From Streptomyces sp. CGMCC 4.7035 (GTDB taxonomy: Bacteria; Actinomycetota; Actinomycetes; Streptomycetales; Streptomycetaceae), in assembly GCF_031583065.1 (NCBI RefSeq), contig NZ_CP134053.1:7605001-7669000 (forward strand): a stretch of 64,000 nt of DNA, given 5' to 3'. Made by a program: the position numbers and the translations under genes. Each line of letters opens with the position of its first letter. Within the stretch, counting starts at the first letter, position 1. This document shows, one piece after another, positions 45,406 to 53,772 of the stretch. The notes under the pieces were generated by a model. The model was given only the letters and a program-made list of their open reading frames with translations. It was not told the origin of the DNA and did not search any database.

Positions 45406-45411
45406 GTCGCC

Positions 45412-46410
45412 TCACTTGGCTCGCTGTGAGCGCCACACCAGGTACAGGGCCGAGGCCAGGGCCGCTCCCCGTACGACCCACGGCCAGGTCTGGGCGACCG
45501 CGTCGTTCATATGGCCCTGGGCGATCGGGTCGCCCCAGCGGCCGTCGGTACGGCCCCAGAGCCAGACGACGCCGGCGGCCGCGGCCACGCCGGGCATGCC
45601 CATGACCGCCCACTTGGACTCGACGGGGCTCAGCCGGCGGGACGCCCAGGCGATGAGCCAGCCGAGACCGAGGGCGGGCCAGCTGCCGAGGACGGCGCCG
45701 ACGACGAGCAGCAGGGCCGCGACGAGCAGCAGGGGGTTGCGGCGGCCGGTGAGGCGGGGCAGGCGGCGGCGCGGGGCGGCGGTCTCCTCGGCGGCCGGGG
45801 CGGCTTCCACGGCGGCGGCCGGTTCCGGGGCCGGATTGTCGCGGCCGGCCTCCGGCTTCGGAGTGTCGCCCGGCGGCGGTTTCAGCAGCTCGGGGATCTC
45901 CACACCGCCGACGAACCCCGGGACGGCGTCACCGAGCCCGAACCCGCCGCCGGAGCCGCCCTCGACGCGCCACCAGTCGGGCCGGGTGGCGCTGTCGCCG
46001 AGTTCGTGCGCACCGGCCAGGTGGGGCGGGGAGGGTGCGTTCCGGGAGGTGTCGGCGGGGCCGGGCTCGGCGGAGCGGGGGCGGGGCACGACGCGGCGCA
46101 GACCTTTGGGCCGGGGCTCCGCGTCGTCCGCGCGCTGGACGGGAACAGCGGCGGGACGGCTCTCGGCGGTGCCGCCGGGGGCGTCGGCGGACGCGGCGGC
46201 GACGACCTCGTCGGGGGTGCCCAGGCGGGCCAGGATGCGGCGGACGGCGGCCGGGCTGTCGACCGGGGACTTCGCCCGGCTCCGGTCGATCTCACCCCGC
46301 AGCTCGGACACGAGCCGCATGCGCGTGGCCGACGGCAGCTGGTGTCGCTGGGCCAGGTCTCCGACCCGGCTCAGGTAGTCGAAGACCAGCTGATCACTTT
46401 CGATCCCCAC
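45412..46410 (-). CDS. Membrane protein with N-terminal helical (HAAS-like) region
   Basis: A 332-residue protein. Residues 1-75 are helical and resemble HAAS-type domains (DYLSRVGDLAQRHQLPSATR, LVSELRGEIDRSR, VRRILARLGTPDEVVAAA). A 130-residue Pro/Ala/Glu-rich linker and four transmembrane segments follow (RRNPLLLVAALLLVVGAVLG, ALGLGWLIAWASRR, GVAAAAGVVWLWG, WVVRGAALASALYLVWRS). HAAS domains often associate with PadR regulators or signalling, but none is adjacent. The function is unknown. Confidence 0.75.
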   Translation of the reverse strand: MGIESDQLVFDYLSRVGDLAQRHQLPSATRMRLVSELRGEIDRSRAKSPVDSPAAVRRILARLGTPDEVVAAASADAPGGTAESRPAAVPVQRADDAEPRPKGLRRVVPRPRSAEPGPADTSRNAPSPPHLAGAHELGDSATRPDWWRVEGGSGGGFGLGDAVPGFVGGVEIPELLKPPPGDTPKPEAGRDNPAPEPAAAVEAAPAAEETAAPRRRLPRLTGRRNPLLLVAALLLVVGAVLGSWPALGLGWLIAWASRRLSPVESKWAVMGMPGVAAAAGVVWLWGRTDGRWGDPIAQGHMNDAVAQTWPWVVRGAALASALYLVWRSQRAK

Positions 46411-46450
46411 GAAGCCCCTCCGGGGTGGGCCGCTTTGACACGTACCGTAT

Positions 46451-46820
46451 CCCGGGCGTGCCGTTCCTGAGGGCTTCGCCCCCAGACCCCCGTATCGGCC
46501 TTGACGGCCTCGCCCTCAAACGCCGGACGGGCCAATGACTCCTGGACCAGGCCGAAAAGCACTGCCCCCGAATCCCGGGCGTGCCGTCCCTGGAGGCTTC
46601 GCCCCCAGACCCCCGTATCGGCCTTGACGGCCTCGCCCTCAAACGCCGGACGGGCCAATGACTCCTGGACCAGGCCGAAAAGCACTGCACCCACATCCCG
46701 GGCACGCCGTCCCTGGATACTTCGCCCCCAAACCCCCGTACCGGCCTTGACGGCCTCGCCCCTCAAACTCCCCCAAGCTCTCCGAGCAGGGGACCCCCGG
46801 ACAGGCTCGTTGTGCGGAAC
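46451..46820. repeat. Three 123-bp direct repeats of the interspersed GC-rich family
   Basis: CCCGGGCGTGCCGT starts at 46451, 46574 and (as CCCGGGCACGCCGT) 46697, exact 123-bp spacing. Each unit has CCCCCAGACCCCCGTATCGG, CTTGACGGCCTCGCCCTCAA, and GACTCCTGGACCAGGCCGAA. The third unit is interrupted by a CTCCCCCAAGCTCTCCGAGC palindrome. No gene is supported in 46411-46908. Confidence 0.85.
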
Positions 46821-46908
46821 CAGGCCGAAAAGCACTGCCCCCACGCGCAAGGACACCACCCTGCCCGACCCCGACATCACCCGCGTCCCACCCGCTACCG
46901 TTGGCCGG

Positions 46909-49524
46909 ATGACCCCCGAGGAGCGCTCACGCAAGGAATCCCCGGCCGTCGGCTCCGCTACGACCGCCCCCCGCTCGCTGGCCGAGTCCCTGCGTGCGCG
47001 GGACGACGCCTCCCTGTCCGCCCTCCTTCGTGCCCGCCCGGACCTCATCACCCCCGTCCCCACCGACCTCACCCAGCTCGCCACCCGGGCCGGCACCCGC
47101 GCGAGCGTGGTCCGTGCGCTGGAGCGTCTCGACCGGTTCGCCCTGCAGACCGCGGAGGCCCTGGCCGTGGCTCCGGACCCGGCGTCGTACGAGGAACTCC
47201 TCGGTCTGATGGCCGGCGACGGCGGTGCGGAGGCCGACCCCGTGGTCGCCGACGTCCTCCCCCATGCCCTCGCCACCCTGCGCGAGCAGGCCCTCGTCTG
47301 GGGCACCGACGACCGGCTCCATCTCGTCCGCACCGCCCGGGAGCTGCTCGCCCCGTCCCCGCAGCACCCCTCCCCCACCGGCCTGGGCCCCACCGTCGCC
47401 GAGGCCACCGCCGGCATGTCCCCCGGCCGGATCCAGGAGATCCTGACCACCGCGGGGCTGCCGACCACCCACGACGCCGTGTCCGCCGTGGCCTCCCTCA
47501 CCGCCCTCTTCACCGACCGCGCCCGCATGGCCGTGCTGCTCGACGCGGCCCCGGCCGACTCGCTGGAGGTGCTGTCCCGCCTCGTGTGGGGCCCGCCCTA
47601 CGGCCAGGTCACCCCGGATCCCGCCGCGCACCTGCGCTGGCTCCTGGACCGGGGCCTGCTGCTCCCCACCGCACCCGGCACGGTCGTCCTCCCCCGCGAA
47701 GTGGCCCTGCATCTGCGCTCCGGCCGTGCCCACCGCCACACCGAGCCGCTCCCGCCCCCCGTCGAGGCCGCCGCGACATACCGTCCACAGGTTGTGGACG
47801 CGACGGCGGCCGGTCAGGCGTACACCGCGCTCGCGACCGTCGAGGAACTGCTCAAGGACTGGGACGAGGGCGGGCCGTCGGTGCTGCGGGCGGGCGGGCT
47901 CAGCGTGCGCGACCTCAAACGGACGGCCGTGGCGCTGGACGTTCCCGAGCCCGTGGCCGCCTTCTGGGTCGAGCTCGCCTACGCCGCGGGCCTGCTGGCC
48001 TCGGACGGCGAGGCCGACGAGCGGTACGCGGCGACCCCGGCGTACGACGAGTGGCTGGAGCTGCCCGCCTCCGAGCGGTGGAGCCGGCTGGCCGCGGCCT
48101 GGCTCACGGCGACCCGCACGCCGGGCCTGGTCGGCGGACGGGACACGAAGGACCGTACGCTCTCCGCCCTCGGCCCCGGCCTGGACCGCTCGGCCGCGCC
48201 GGAGGTCCGCCACCGCGTCCTGGCCCTGCTCGCCGGTCTGCCCCGGGGCACCTCCGCCGCCCCCGACGCGATCCTGTCCCGCCTGCGCTGGGAACGCGCC
48301 CTGCGCGGCGCCCAGCCGGCCGCCGACGACCTGCGCACCCGACTGGCCCGCTGGACGCTGTCCGAGGCGGAGCTGCTGGGCGTCACGGGCCGCGGTGCCC
48401 TGTCCGCGCACGGCCGCGCCCTGCTCGGCGAAGGCGAACACCCCGAGCAACTCGACCACCCCGAGCGCCCGGACCGCGCACCCGCCGCCGAACCGGCCGG
48501 CCCCGGCGACAAGCTCCCCGTCCACCATCAGCACCACCGGCCCGCGCCCCGTGAACCCCTCACCGCCGCCGAGCGGGCCACGGCCGCCGCCCACGCCGCG
48601 CGCCTGCTCGCCCCGCTGCTCCCCGAGCCCCTGGACCACGTCCTGCTCCAGGCTGACCTGACGGCGGTGGCCCCCGGCCCGCTGGAGCGCCCGCTGGCCG
48701 ACATGCTCGACGTGCTCGCGGACGTCGAGTCCAAGGGCGGCGCGACCGTCTACCGCTTCACGCCCGCCTCCGTACGCCGTGCCCTGGACGCGGGCCGTGC
48801 GGCATCCGACCTGCACGCGTTCCTCGCCGCGCACTCCCGCACCCCGGTTCCGCAGCCGCTGGCGTACCTGATCGACGACGTGGCCCGCAAGCACGGCCAT
48901 CTGCGCGTCGGGGTGGCCTCGGCGTACGTGCGCTGCGACGACGACGCCCTGCTGAACGAGATCCTGGCGGACAAGCGCTCGGCCTCCCTCCGCCTGCGCC
49001 GCCTGGCCCCGACGGTCCTGGCCGCCCAGACCGACCCGGCGACCCTCCTCGACGGCCTGCGGGCCATGGGCCTCGCCCCGGCCGCCGAGTCGGCGGAGGG
49101 CGACGTCCTGATCACCCGCGCCCACGCCCACCGCACCCCGCCGCGCACCGCGCCGGAGCCGGTCCCGGAAGGCCCCCCGACCCCCGACGCCACACTCCTG
49201 ACCGCGGCCCTGCGCGCCATCCGCGCGGGCGACCTGGCCTCCACGACACCCCGCAAGCCCACCGGGAACCCCACCGCCGACGGCGACCTCCCCCGCACCA
49301 GCTCCGCCGAGACCCTCGCCACCATGCAGGCCGCCGTCCTCACCGGCGGCTCCCTGTGGATCGGCTACGTCAACGCCGAGGGCACCGCCTCCCAGCGCGT
49401 CATCGCCCCGGTACGGGTGGAGGGCGGCTTCGTGACGGCGTACGACCACACGGCGGACGAGGTCCGGACGTATCCGCTGCACCGGATCACGGGGGTGGCG
49501 GAGCTGGCGGACGACCAGCCGTAG
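46909..49524 (+). CDS. Helicase-associated protein (XPB/Ssl2 N-terminal-like domain plus WYL-like C-terminus)
   Basis: An 871-residue protein without helicase motifs. The middle part matches the XPB/Ssl2 helicase N-terminal-like domain (PLDHVLLQADLTAVAPGPLE, VESKGGATVYRFTPASVRRA), and the C-terminus looks WYL-like (SLWIGYVNAEGTASQRVIAP, DHTADEVRTYPLHRITGV). In mycobacteria a similar protein (Rv0862c) is encoded next to the XPB helicase (Rv0861c). Here the XPB gene is 7.5 kb away, beyond the accessory island. TACCGT ends seven bases before ATG 46909. The stop runs straight into an 8-bp minisatellite. Confidence 0.85.
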   Translation: MTPEERSRKESPAVGSATTAPRSLAESLRARDDASLSALLRARPDLITPVPTDLTQLATRAGTRASVVRALERLDRFALQTAEALAVAPDPASYEELLGLMAGDGGAEADPVVADVLPHALATLREQALVWGTDDRLHLVRTARELLAPSPQHPSPTGLGPTVAEATAGMSPGRIQEILTTAGLPTTHDAVSAVASLTALFTDRARMAVLLDAAPADSLEVLSRLVWGPPYGQVTPDPAAHLRWLLDRGLLLPTAPGTVVLPREVALHLRSGRAHRHTEPLPPPVEAAATYRPQVVDATAAGQAYTALATVEELLKDWDEGGPSVLRAGGLSVRDLKRTAVALDVPEPVAAFWVELAYAAGLLASDGEADERYAATPAYDEWLELPASERWSRLAAAWLTATRTPGLVGGRDTKDRTLSALGPGLDRSAAPEVRHRVLALLAGLPRGTSAAPDAILSRLRWERALRGAQPAADDLRTRLARWTLSEAELLGVTGRGALSAHGRALLGEGEHPEQLDHPERPDRAPAAEPAGPGDKLPVHHQHHRPAPREPLTAAERATAAAHAARLLAPLLPEPLDHVLLQADLTAVAPGPLERPLADMLDVLADVESKGGATVYRFTPASVRRALDAGRAASDLHAFLAAHSRTPVPQPLAYLIDDVARKHGHLRVGVASAYVRCDDDALLNEILADKRSASLRLRRLAPTVLAAQTDPATLLDGLRAMGLAPAAESAEGDVLITRAHAHRTPPRTAPEPVPEGPPTPDATLLTAALRAIRAGDLASTTPRKPTGNPTADGDLPRTSSAETLATMQAAVLTGGSLWIGYVNAEGTASQRVIAPVRVEGGFVTAYDHTADEVRTYPLHRITGVAELADDQP

Positions 49525-49526
49525 CC

Positions 49527-49646
49527 GGATAGCCGGATAGCCGGACAGCTGGACAGCTGGACAGCTGGACAGCTGGACAGCTGGACAGCTGGACAGCTGG
49601 ACAGCTGGACAGCTGGACAGCTGGACAGCTGGACAGCTGGACAGCT
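49527..49646. repeat. 8-bp minisatellite, 15 units
   Basis: GGATAGCC twice, then GGACAGCT thirteen times without error, starting two bases after the stop of the preceding gene. Each unit junction is a CAGCTG site. The remaining gap to 49978 is described separately. Confidence 0.92.
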
Positions 49647-49787
49647 GGACATCACCGCGAGCTCCTCCCCCCGCCCGTGCGCGCCCTGCGCCGCTCCCGC
49701 CGGACGAGCAAGACACACGAGAGGGACAGCGGGCTGCTCCTGAGGTCTGCCCGGCGTCTCCGCGTCTCCCCCGTCCCAGAAGGTGTC

Positions 49788-49867
49788 CGGCGTCCCGTTC
49801 CGGACGCCGAATGCAGCCCGGACAAGCCGCTGACCAGGCCGGACAGTGGAGCCATGTCCCGGACATG
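49788..49867. promoter_or_regulatory. Hairpin and palindrome upstream of the CHAP gene
   Basis: CGGCGTCC-N6-GGACGCCG (49788-49809) and the 15-bp palindrome CATGTCC-C-GGACATG (49853-49867) lie 112-191 bp before the CHAP-domain gene. Either could be a regulatory site. No other gene is seen in 49647-49978. Confidence 0.35.
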
Positions 49868-49978
49868 TCCTGGACACCTCAACCTCTTGAGCACCCCGAA
49901 CACCCCCGGCCAGCCTTTCGGTCTGTCAGCCGGACCCGCCCTCGGGTCCGGTACGGATCAGACGGAAGGAAGCACGCA

Positions 49979-50737
49979 ATGTTCGCGAAGAACACGGCGA
50001 AGACCACGGCCGTCGCGGGGACGGCCCTGGCCATGTCACTGGGGAGCCTCGTCATGGCCGCCCCCGCCCAGGCGGCGACCTCGCCGGGGCCGGCGATCGC
50101 CAAGCAGGCTCTGGGCCAGTACACGAGCACCAACGCGGAGGTGCAGAAGCGGAAGTTCGAGGGCGACGCCAAGGACGGCGACACCGAGAAGAACAACTGC
50201 AACTTCTACACCGGCTTCTGGACGGCGAAGGCCAACCTCCGCTGGGACCGCACCAGTGCCCCCCGCACCGGCACGATCACCAACCACCAGGCGTGCGGAA
50301 CGAGCAAGGGCTACATGTACATCAAGGTCAACGGCGTCTGGAAGAAGACCTGGACCAGCGTCAAGTGGACCTCGCGCGCCTGGTGCGCGGACTTCGCCAA
50401 GTACACCTGGTACTGGGGCGAGGCGAAGATCACCGACCTGAACGCGTCGGCCGACTCCTTCCGCCTGTACGGCAAGAAGAACCACACCTGGCACACCAAG
50501 GCCGAGGTGAAGAGGCCGACGAACCCGTACAAGCCGAAGCCCGGTGACGTCGTGAGCTACGACAACAACGGTGACGGCAAGGCCGACCACGTGGGCGTGG
50601 TGACCTCGTACAACTCCGCCAGGAAGATGTACCACTCGGTGGAGGGCAACACCTCTCTCGAGCAGCTCACCTACAAGAAGGATCAGCGCGCCACTGCGGG
50701 CAGGGTCATCGGCTTCACCTCGCCGGTGGCGCGGTAG
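49979..50737 (+). CDS. Secreted CHAP-domain protein
   Basis: A 252-residue exported protein with signal MFAKNTAKTTAVAGTALAMS and cleavage after AQA. The C-terminal 120 residues form a CHAP domain: catalytic cysteine in SRAWCADFAKYTWYWG and histidine in GKADHVGVVTSY. CHAP enzymes are amidases or endopeptidases of peptidoglycan, so a cell-wall hydrolase is the likely role. Cysteines in NNCNFYTGFW and QACGTSKG may form a disulfide. GGAAGGAAG precedes ATG 49979. Confidence 0.88.
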   Translation: MFAKNTAKTTAVAGTALAMSLGSLVMAAPAQAATSPGPAIAKQALGQYTSTNAEVQKRKFEGDAKDGDTEKNNCNFYTGFWTAKANLRWDRTSAPRTGTITNHQACGTSKGYMYIKVNGVWKKTWTSVKWTSRAWCADFAKYTWYWGEAKITDLNASADSFRLYGKKNHTWHTKAEVKRPTNPYKPKPGDVVSYDNNGDGKADHVGVVTSYNSARKMYHSVEGNTSLEQLTYKKDQRATAGRVIGFTSPVAR

Positions 50738-50764
50738 CCGTCCGGTGATGTTGTCCTGAAAGCA

Positions 50765-50813
50765 CTTTGTCCCATGGCAGGCCCACGACAAGTATGGGCC
50801 CCATGGGACAAAG
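50765..50813. promoter_or_regulatory. Large perfect inverted repeat over the start of the XRE regulator gene
   Basis: CTTTGTCCCATGG (50765-50777) and CCATGGGACAAAG (50801-50813) are perfect 13-bp arms 23 bp apart. The possible start codons at 50794 and 50803 lie inside the spacer and right arm. An autorepression site is the simplest reading. Confidence 0.7.
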
Positions 50814-51765
50814 GTCGCTCGCGTTGCAGGAGTTACGGACCGCGGCTGAGCTGAACGCGGAGCTGCGCGAGCTGAAGGCGCGCTCCCGGCTGACGTACCG
50901 ACAGCTGGAGGAGCACGCCGCCCGGCAGGGTGAGCTGTTGCCGCGCAGCACGTTGGCCGACGTGCTGCGCAACGGCTCGCTGCCGCGGCCGGAGCTGCTG
51001 GCCGCGTTCGTCCGCGCGTGCGGGGAGGGCGAGGACGTGGATGAATGGCTGGCCGCCCGGCAGCGGGCCGCCGAGGCTCAGGAGCCGCCCCCGGACGGCG
51101 ACCCCGCGCCGGAGAAGGCCCCGGGTCCGGTCCGCTGGCTCATGGGCGCCCGGCGTACGCGCGTCGTGGCCGTGTCCGTCACCGCCGCCGTCGCGCTGAT
51201 CACGACCGCGTCCTGGGCCCTGCGTGACTCCGGCGACTCGGGGACGCCCGACGACCGGACCTCGGCCGAGCCGACGGCCGAGGCCGCGCAGCTGCCGCAC
51301 GATCCGGTCCTCATCCGGCCGCTCGGTTCCCCCGGCCTGTGTGTGACGGACGGAAAGGTTGCGGACGGGCGGTACGACTCCCTCGTCGCCGTGCAGCGCC
51401 CCTGCGACGAGACGGCGCCGCAGACCACGACCCTGGATCCGCTGGGCCAGGGCGCCCACCACATCTCCTGGTACCGCCCCGGCCAAGGGAAGGGCTGCCT
51501 GAAGGAGCTCACCTCCGGGCCCGGCAAGGGGCTGCTCGAACCGTGGGACAACTGCGACCCGACGACCGCCTTCCGCTTCGTGCCCACGAAGCCCGAGAAA
51601 CCGAAGAAAACCGGGAAGGCCGCTGTCCGGACCTATCTGATCCATGTGACCGACGAGAGGTGCGTAGGCATCAAGGACGCGAGCAGCGCCGCAGGCGCTG
51701 AGGCCGTCGTCGAACCCTGCACGGGCACGGACGCCCAGCTCTTCGTCGTCGAAGCCGCGCTTTGA
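50794..51765 (+). CDS. Membrane-tethered XRE-family regulator with extracytoplasmic domain
   Basis: A 323-residue protein. The N-terminus is an XRE-type helix-turn-helix (LRELKARSRLTYRQLEEHAA, RSTLADVLRNGSLPRPELLA), then a Pro-rich linker, one transmembrane helix (VVAVSVTAAVALITTASWAL) and an outside domain with four cysteines and a ricin-like CVTDG..VGIKDASS pattern. A DNA-binding domain joined to an outside sensor suggests one-component transmembrane signalling. Start 50794 (MGPMGQRSLALQ) or 50803 cannot be separated. Both fall in the large inverted repeat. Confidence 0.85.
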   Translation: MGPMGQRSLALQELRTAAELNAELRELKARSRLTYRQLEEHAARQGELLPRSTLADVLRNGSLPRPELLAAFVRACGEGEDVDEWLAARQRAAEAQEPPPDGDPAPEKAPGPVRWLMGARRTRVVAVSVTAAVALITTASWALRDSGDSGTPDDRTSAEPTAEAAQLPHDPVLIRPLGSPGLCVTDGKVADGRYDSLVAVQRPCDETAPQTTTLDPLGQGAHHISWYRPGQGKGCLKELTSGPGKGLLEPWDNCDPTTAFRFVPTKPEKPKKTGKAAVRTYLIHVTDERCVGIKDASSAAGAEAVVEPCTGTDAQLFVVEAAL

Positions 51766-51796
51766 TCGCCGGGGCGGATGCCGTGACCGGGCCGGG

Positions 51797-52291
51797 TCAT
51801 CGGGTCGGATCGGCCAGGTAACGCTCCAGAGCCTCGACACCATCGGGTACGAACGGCCACCGCCGAAGCGCGTCCCGCATCTCGCGTTCAGCGACCCACC
51901 CGTGCCAGGCGATCTCCGACGGATCAGGGGCGATGTCCTCGGTGATGACGGCTTCGTGGACGCCGAGCCAGTATGGGCTGATCACCCCGTGGCAGAGGAA
52001 CTTGAAGAGGAACCGAACCGGCGCCCGCACGCCCAGTTCCTCGGCGAGTTCGCGGGCCGCCGCCTGCTCGTACGACTCCCCGACGTCCGCGGCTCCGCCG
52101 ATCAACCAGTTGTACTGCCCCGGGAACCGGGACAGGTGCCGCTGTCTGCGATGCACCAGGATGCGGCCCTCCGGGTCCCGGCAGACGGTCGTCGCGACGC
52201 GGTGCAGCAGGCGGTTCGCGATGGCCTCGTCCCGGTCCACCACCCCGAGCACCCGGTCATGCTCGTCGACCCGTTCCACCAGTTCACCCAT
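51797..52291 (-). CDS. NUDIX hydrolase
   Basis: A 164-residue NUDIX protein. The full Nudix box GX5EX7REUXEEXGU is visible in GAADVGESYEQAAARELAEE followed by LGV. MGELVERVDEHDRVLGVVDR at the start and a WHGWVAEREMRDAL end resemble the YfcD/IPP-isomerase-like subgroup, which acts on nucleoside or prenyl diphosphates; substrate unknown. ATG 52291 is chosen over a GTG three codons upstream. It lies at the left side of the accessory island, so it may be core or island cargo. Confidence 0.88.
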   Translation of the reverse strand: MGELVERVDEHDRVLGVVDRDEAIANRLLHRVATTVCRDPEGRILVHRRQRHLSRFPGQYNWLIGGAADVGESYEQAAARELAEELGVRAPVRFLFKFLCHGVISPYWLGVHEAVITEDIAPDPSEIAWHGWVAEREMRDALRRWPFVPDGVEALERYLADPTR

Positions 52292-52500
52292 GGCACTCAC
52301 GATCGCAGAAGCGCATACCGGTGGCCGAGCTCACGAACGACCAGCGGTGGGGATCGGTGATCACTGACCAAGCCATCACCACGCTGTGCGGCCTGCCTGA
52401 GAGCCGGGAATCCGGCCATCGATCCAAGGCGACGGACAGCAGCGACCCCCGGCACGCCTTCCAGGGGGCGCCGCCAGTCTCAGAATCACCGCGCGGTTGG

Positions 52501-52625
52501 CAGCGTTCGAGCCTTCAACCTTCTGATCCGTAGGATCGGGCAGCCTCTTCTTCCGGGGCTTCGCCTTCCTTCTTCTGATCCGTAGGATCGGGCAGCCTCT
52601 TCTTCCGGGGCTTCGCCTTCCTTCG
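52501..52625. repeat. 52-bp direct duplication with a tRNA-Arg-like segment
   Basis: TTCTGATCCGTAGGATCGGG recurs at 52521 and 52573, in two copies of a 52-bp unit that ends CGGGGCTTCGCCTTCCTT. Read on the minus strand, 52534-52517 is CCTACGGATCAGAAGGTT, followed by GAAGGCTCGAACG, which resembles the anticodon arm, variable loop and T-loop of an actinobacterial tRNA-Arg. It may be the relic of a tRNA attachment site. No gene is supported in 52300-52756. Confidence 0.5.
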
Positions 52626-52756
52626 AGCTGATCGCCGACGGCTGTGCTCCTTGGCCTCTGTGTGCCGACGTTGCCGTCAGGGCTGCCGTTAGCTCCGAAC
52701 AGATGACACCGCTGCAGCGACGCTTTGGAGAGGGTTAGGACGCAGCGTGTGACGGC

Positions 52757-52957
52757 TCACGAGAGGACCCGCGTGAGCGCGCCCGTCGGAGCGGCGGCGA
52801 GAGTGAGAACTGCCGCGAAGGTGGCAGCGGCCCTCAACAACGCGGTCGGATAGGTGGCACCGTCGAGACGGGCGAGCTTCCCCGCGCCGGCGGCGGCCAG
52901 CAGCGCGACGAGGACCACCAGCGAGATGGCGAACAGAACGACGGTGAGGTGGGACAC
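52757..52957 (-). CDS. Small two-helix membrane protein
   Basis: A 66-residue protein with two hydrophobic helices (LTVVLFAISLVVLVALLAAA and ALLRAAATFAAVLTLAAAP) around GAGKLARLDGATYP. GTG 52957 has GGAG seven bases upstream. The function is unknown; such proteins are common in integrated elements of Streptomyces. It lies downstream of a truncated XRE gene on the same strand. Confidence 0.65.
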   Translation of the reverse strand: MSHLTVVLFAISLVVLVALLAAAGAGKLARLDGATYPTALLRAAATFAAVLTLAAAPTGALTRVLS

Positions 52958-53061
52958 GGCTGACTCCAAGTATCCGATGGGCGTTGACAATCCCGAAGTT
53001 CTCGGAAGGCGTGTCCGCTGTGGTACGACCGGACGAAGATGAACACCGGTGAACACTCAAC

Positions 53062-53166
53062 CAGTCGGAAGACTCGGGCGGAGTCCCGTACCCGACACGC
53101 GTCGATCATCTCGGGCTCGGTGAGCAGCCTGGCAGGCAGTTCCTGCGGCCCGTCGGCGTCGGGCAT
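53062..53166 (-). pseudogene. 5' fragment of an XRE-family regulator
   Basis: MPDADGPQELPARLLTEPEM then IDACRVRDSARVFRLVE matches the N-terminus of a large actinobacterial family of helix-turn-helix regulators found on accessory elements. GGGGAG lies upstream of ATG 53166, so translation signals remain. After about 35 codons the similarity stops and the frame continues into unrelated sequence. Only the 5' end survives. Confidence 0.6.
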
Positions 53167-53225
53167 TGAGTGGCTCCCCACTGCGAGGGCTACGCAACGT
53201 CGCTAGGTCTCTACTTGCCGCGATG

Positions 53226-53242
53226 TTACCCAAGTTGGGTAA
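53226..53242. promoter_or_regulatory. 17-bp perfect palindrome between divergent island genes
   Basis: TTACCCAA-G-TTGGGTAA lies between the XRE fragment (minus) and the small protein at 53291 (plus). Its AT-rich arms and central location fit an operator once bound by the truncated regulator. Confidence 0.6.
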
Positions 53243-53290
53243 TCAGTCTGACCTTTTGACGGCGGTCCCTGGATCGCGATGCTCCTGTGC

Positions 53291-53521
53291 ATGGCGAGCA
53301 ACCAGCAGACCAGACCAGGCATCGGTGAACTGGCGAAGGACAGTGCCAGTGGACGTATCGGCGTCGTCATGGGTGAGGTCGGCGGCCGTGTGCAGATAAG
53401 GCCGATCGGCGGCGGCACTGAGTGGGATGCCCTGCCGGACAGCGTGGTGGCGCGGAGTGCGCGGGAGGAACTGAGCGCACGCCTGGCCATCAGGAACGGC
53501 AACAGTCGGGACGGGCTGTGA
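53291..53521 (+). CDS. Small conserved accessory-element protein
   Basis: A 76-residue protein beginning MASNQQTRPGIGELAKDSAS with GRIGVVMGEVGGRVQIRPIG and GGTEWDALPDSVV. It is a small beta-rich protein type that recurs near XRE regulators in Streptomyces. The function is unknown. ATG 53291 is chosen over an ATG four codons upstream. Its stop overlaps the next start (ATGA), so the two are coupled. Confidence 0.7.
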   Translation: MASNQQTRPGIGELAKDSASGRIGVVMGEVGGRVQIRPIGGGTEWDALPDSVVARSAREELSARLAIRNGNSRDGL

Positions 53522-53619
53522 TGCGCGCCATCGGTCGGTACGCAGGAGTCCTGTTCATCATCATGATCAGCGGGTCGTGCGGCCTGGTGATCGGCATGGC
53601 TCTCGCCACCGGCCAGTAG
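53521..53619 (+). CDS. 32-residue membrane peptide
   Basis: MRAIGRYAGVLFIIMISGSC followed by GLVIGMALATGQ. There is one hydrophobic helix after a basic N-terminus. It overlaps the preceding stop (TGATG), consistent with translational coupling. The function is unknown. Confidence 0.6.
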   Translation: MRAIGRYAGVLFIIMISGSCGLVIGMALATGQ

Positions 53620-53627
53620 ACCGGCTG

Positions 53628-53674
53628 CCCCGGACGGGTGCCAGTTCCCCGGCTCCCCCTTTCCCCGTCCGGGG
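53628..53674 (+). terminator. Terminator after the small island genes
   Basis: CCCCGGACGGG and CCCGTCCGGGG pair across about 25 bases rich in C, nine bases after the stop at 53619. Confidence 0.55.
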
Positions 53675-53772
53675 GGCCCTCCAAGCCCGCCTCTTGGTCG
53701 TTCTCAGGCCAAGGCTCGGCGACCGATGCGGGCGGTAAGTGCCATGCACCGCCACACACAAGGAGTAGTCGC

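Noticed and set aside
49527..49646. CRISPR-like array
   Set aside because: Units are 8 bp with no spacers: a minisatellite.
52321..52533. A 70-codon plus-strand frame
   Set aside because: It runs into the duplicated tRNA-like repeat and has no ribosome-binding site or recognisable sequence.
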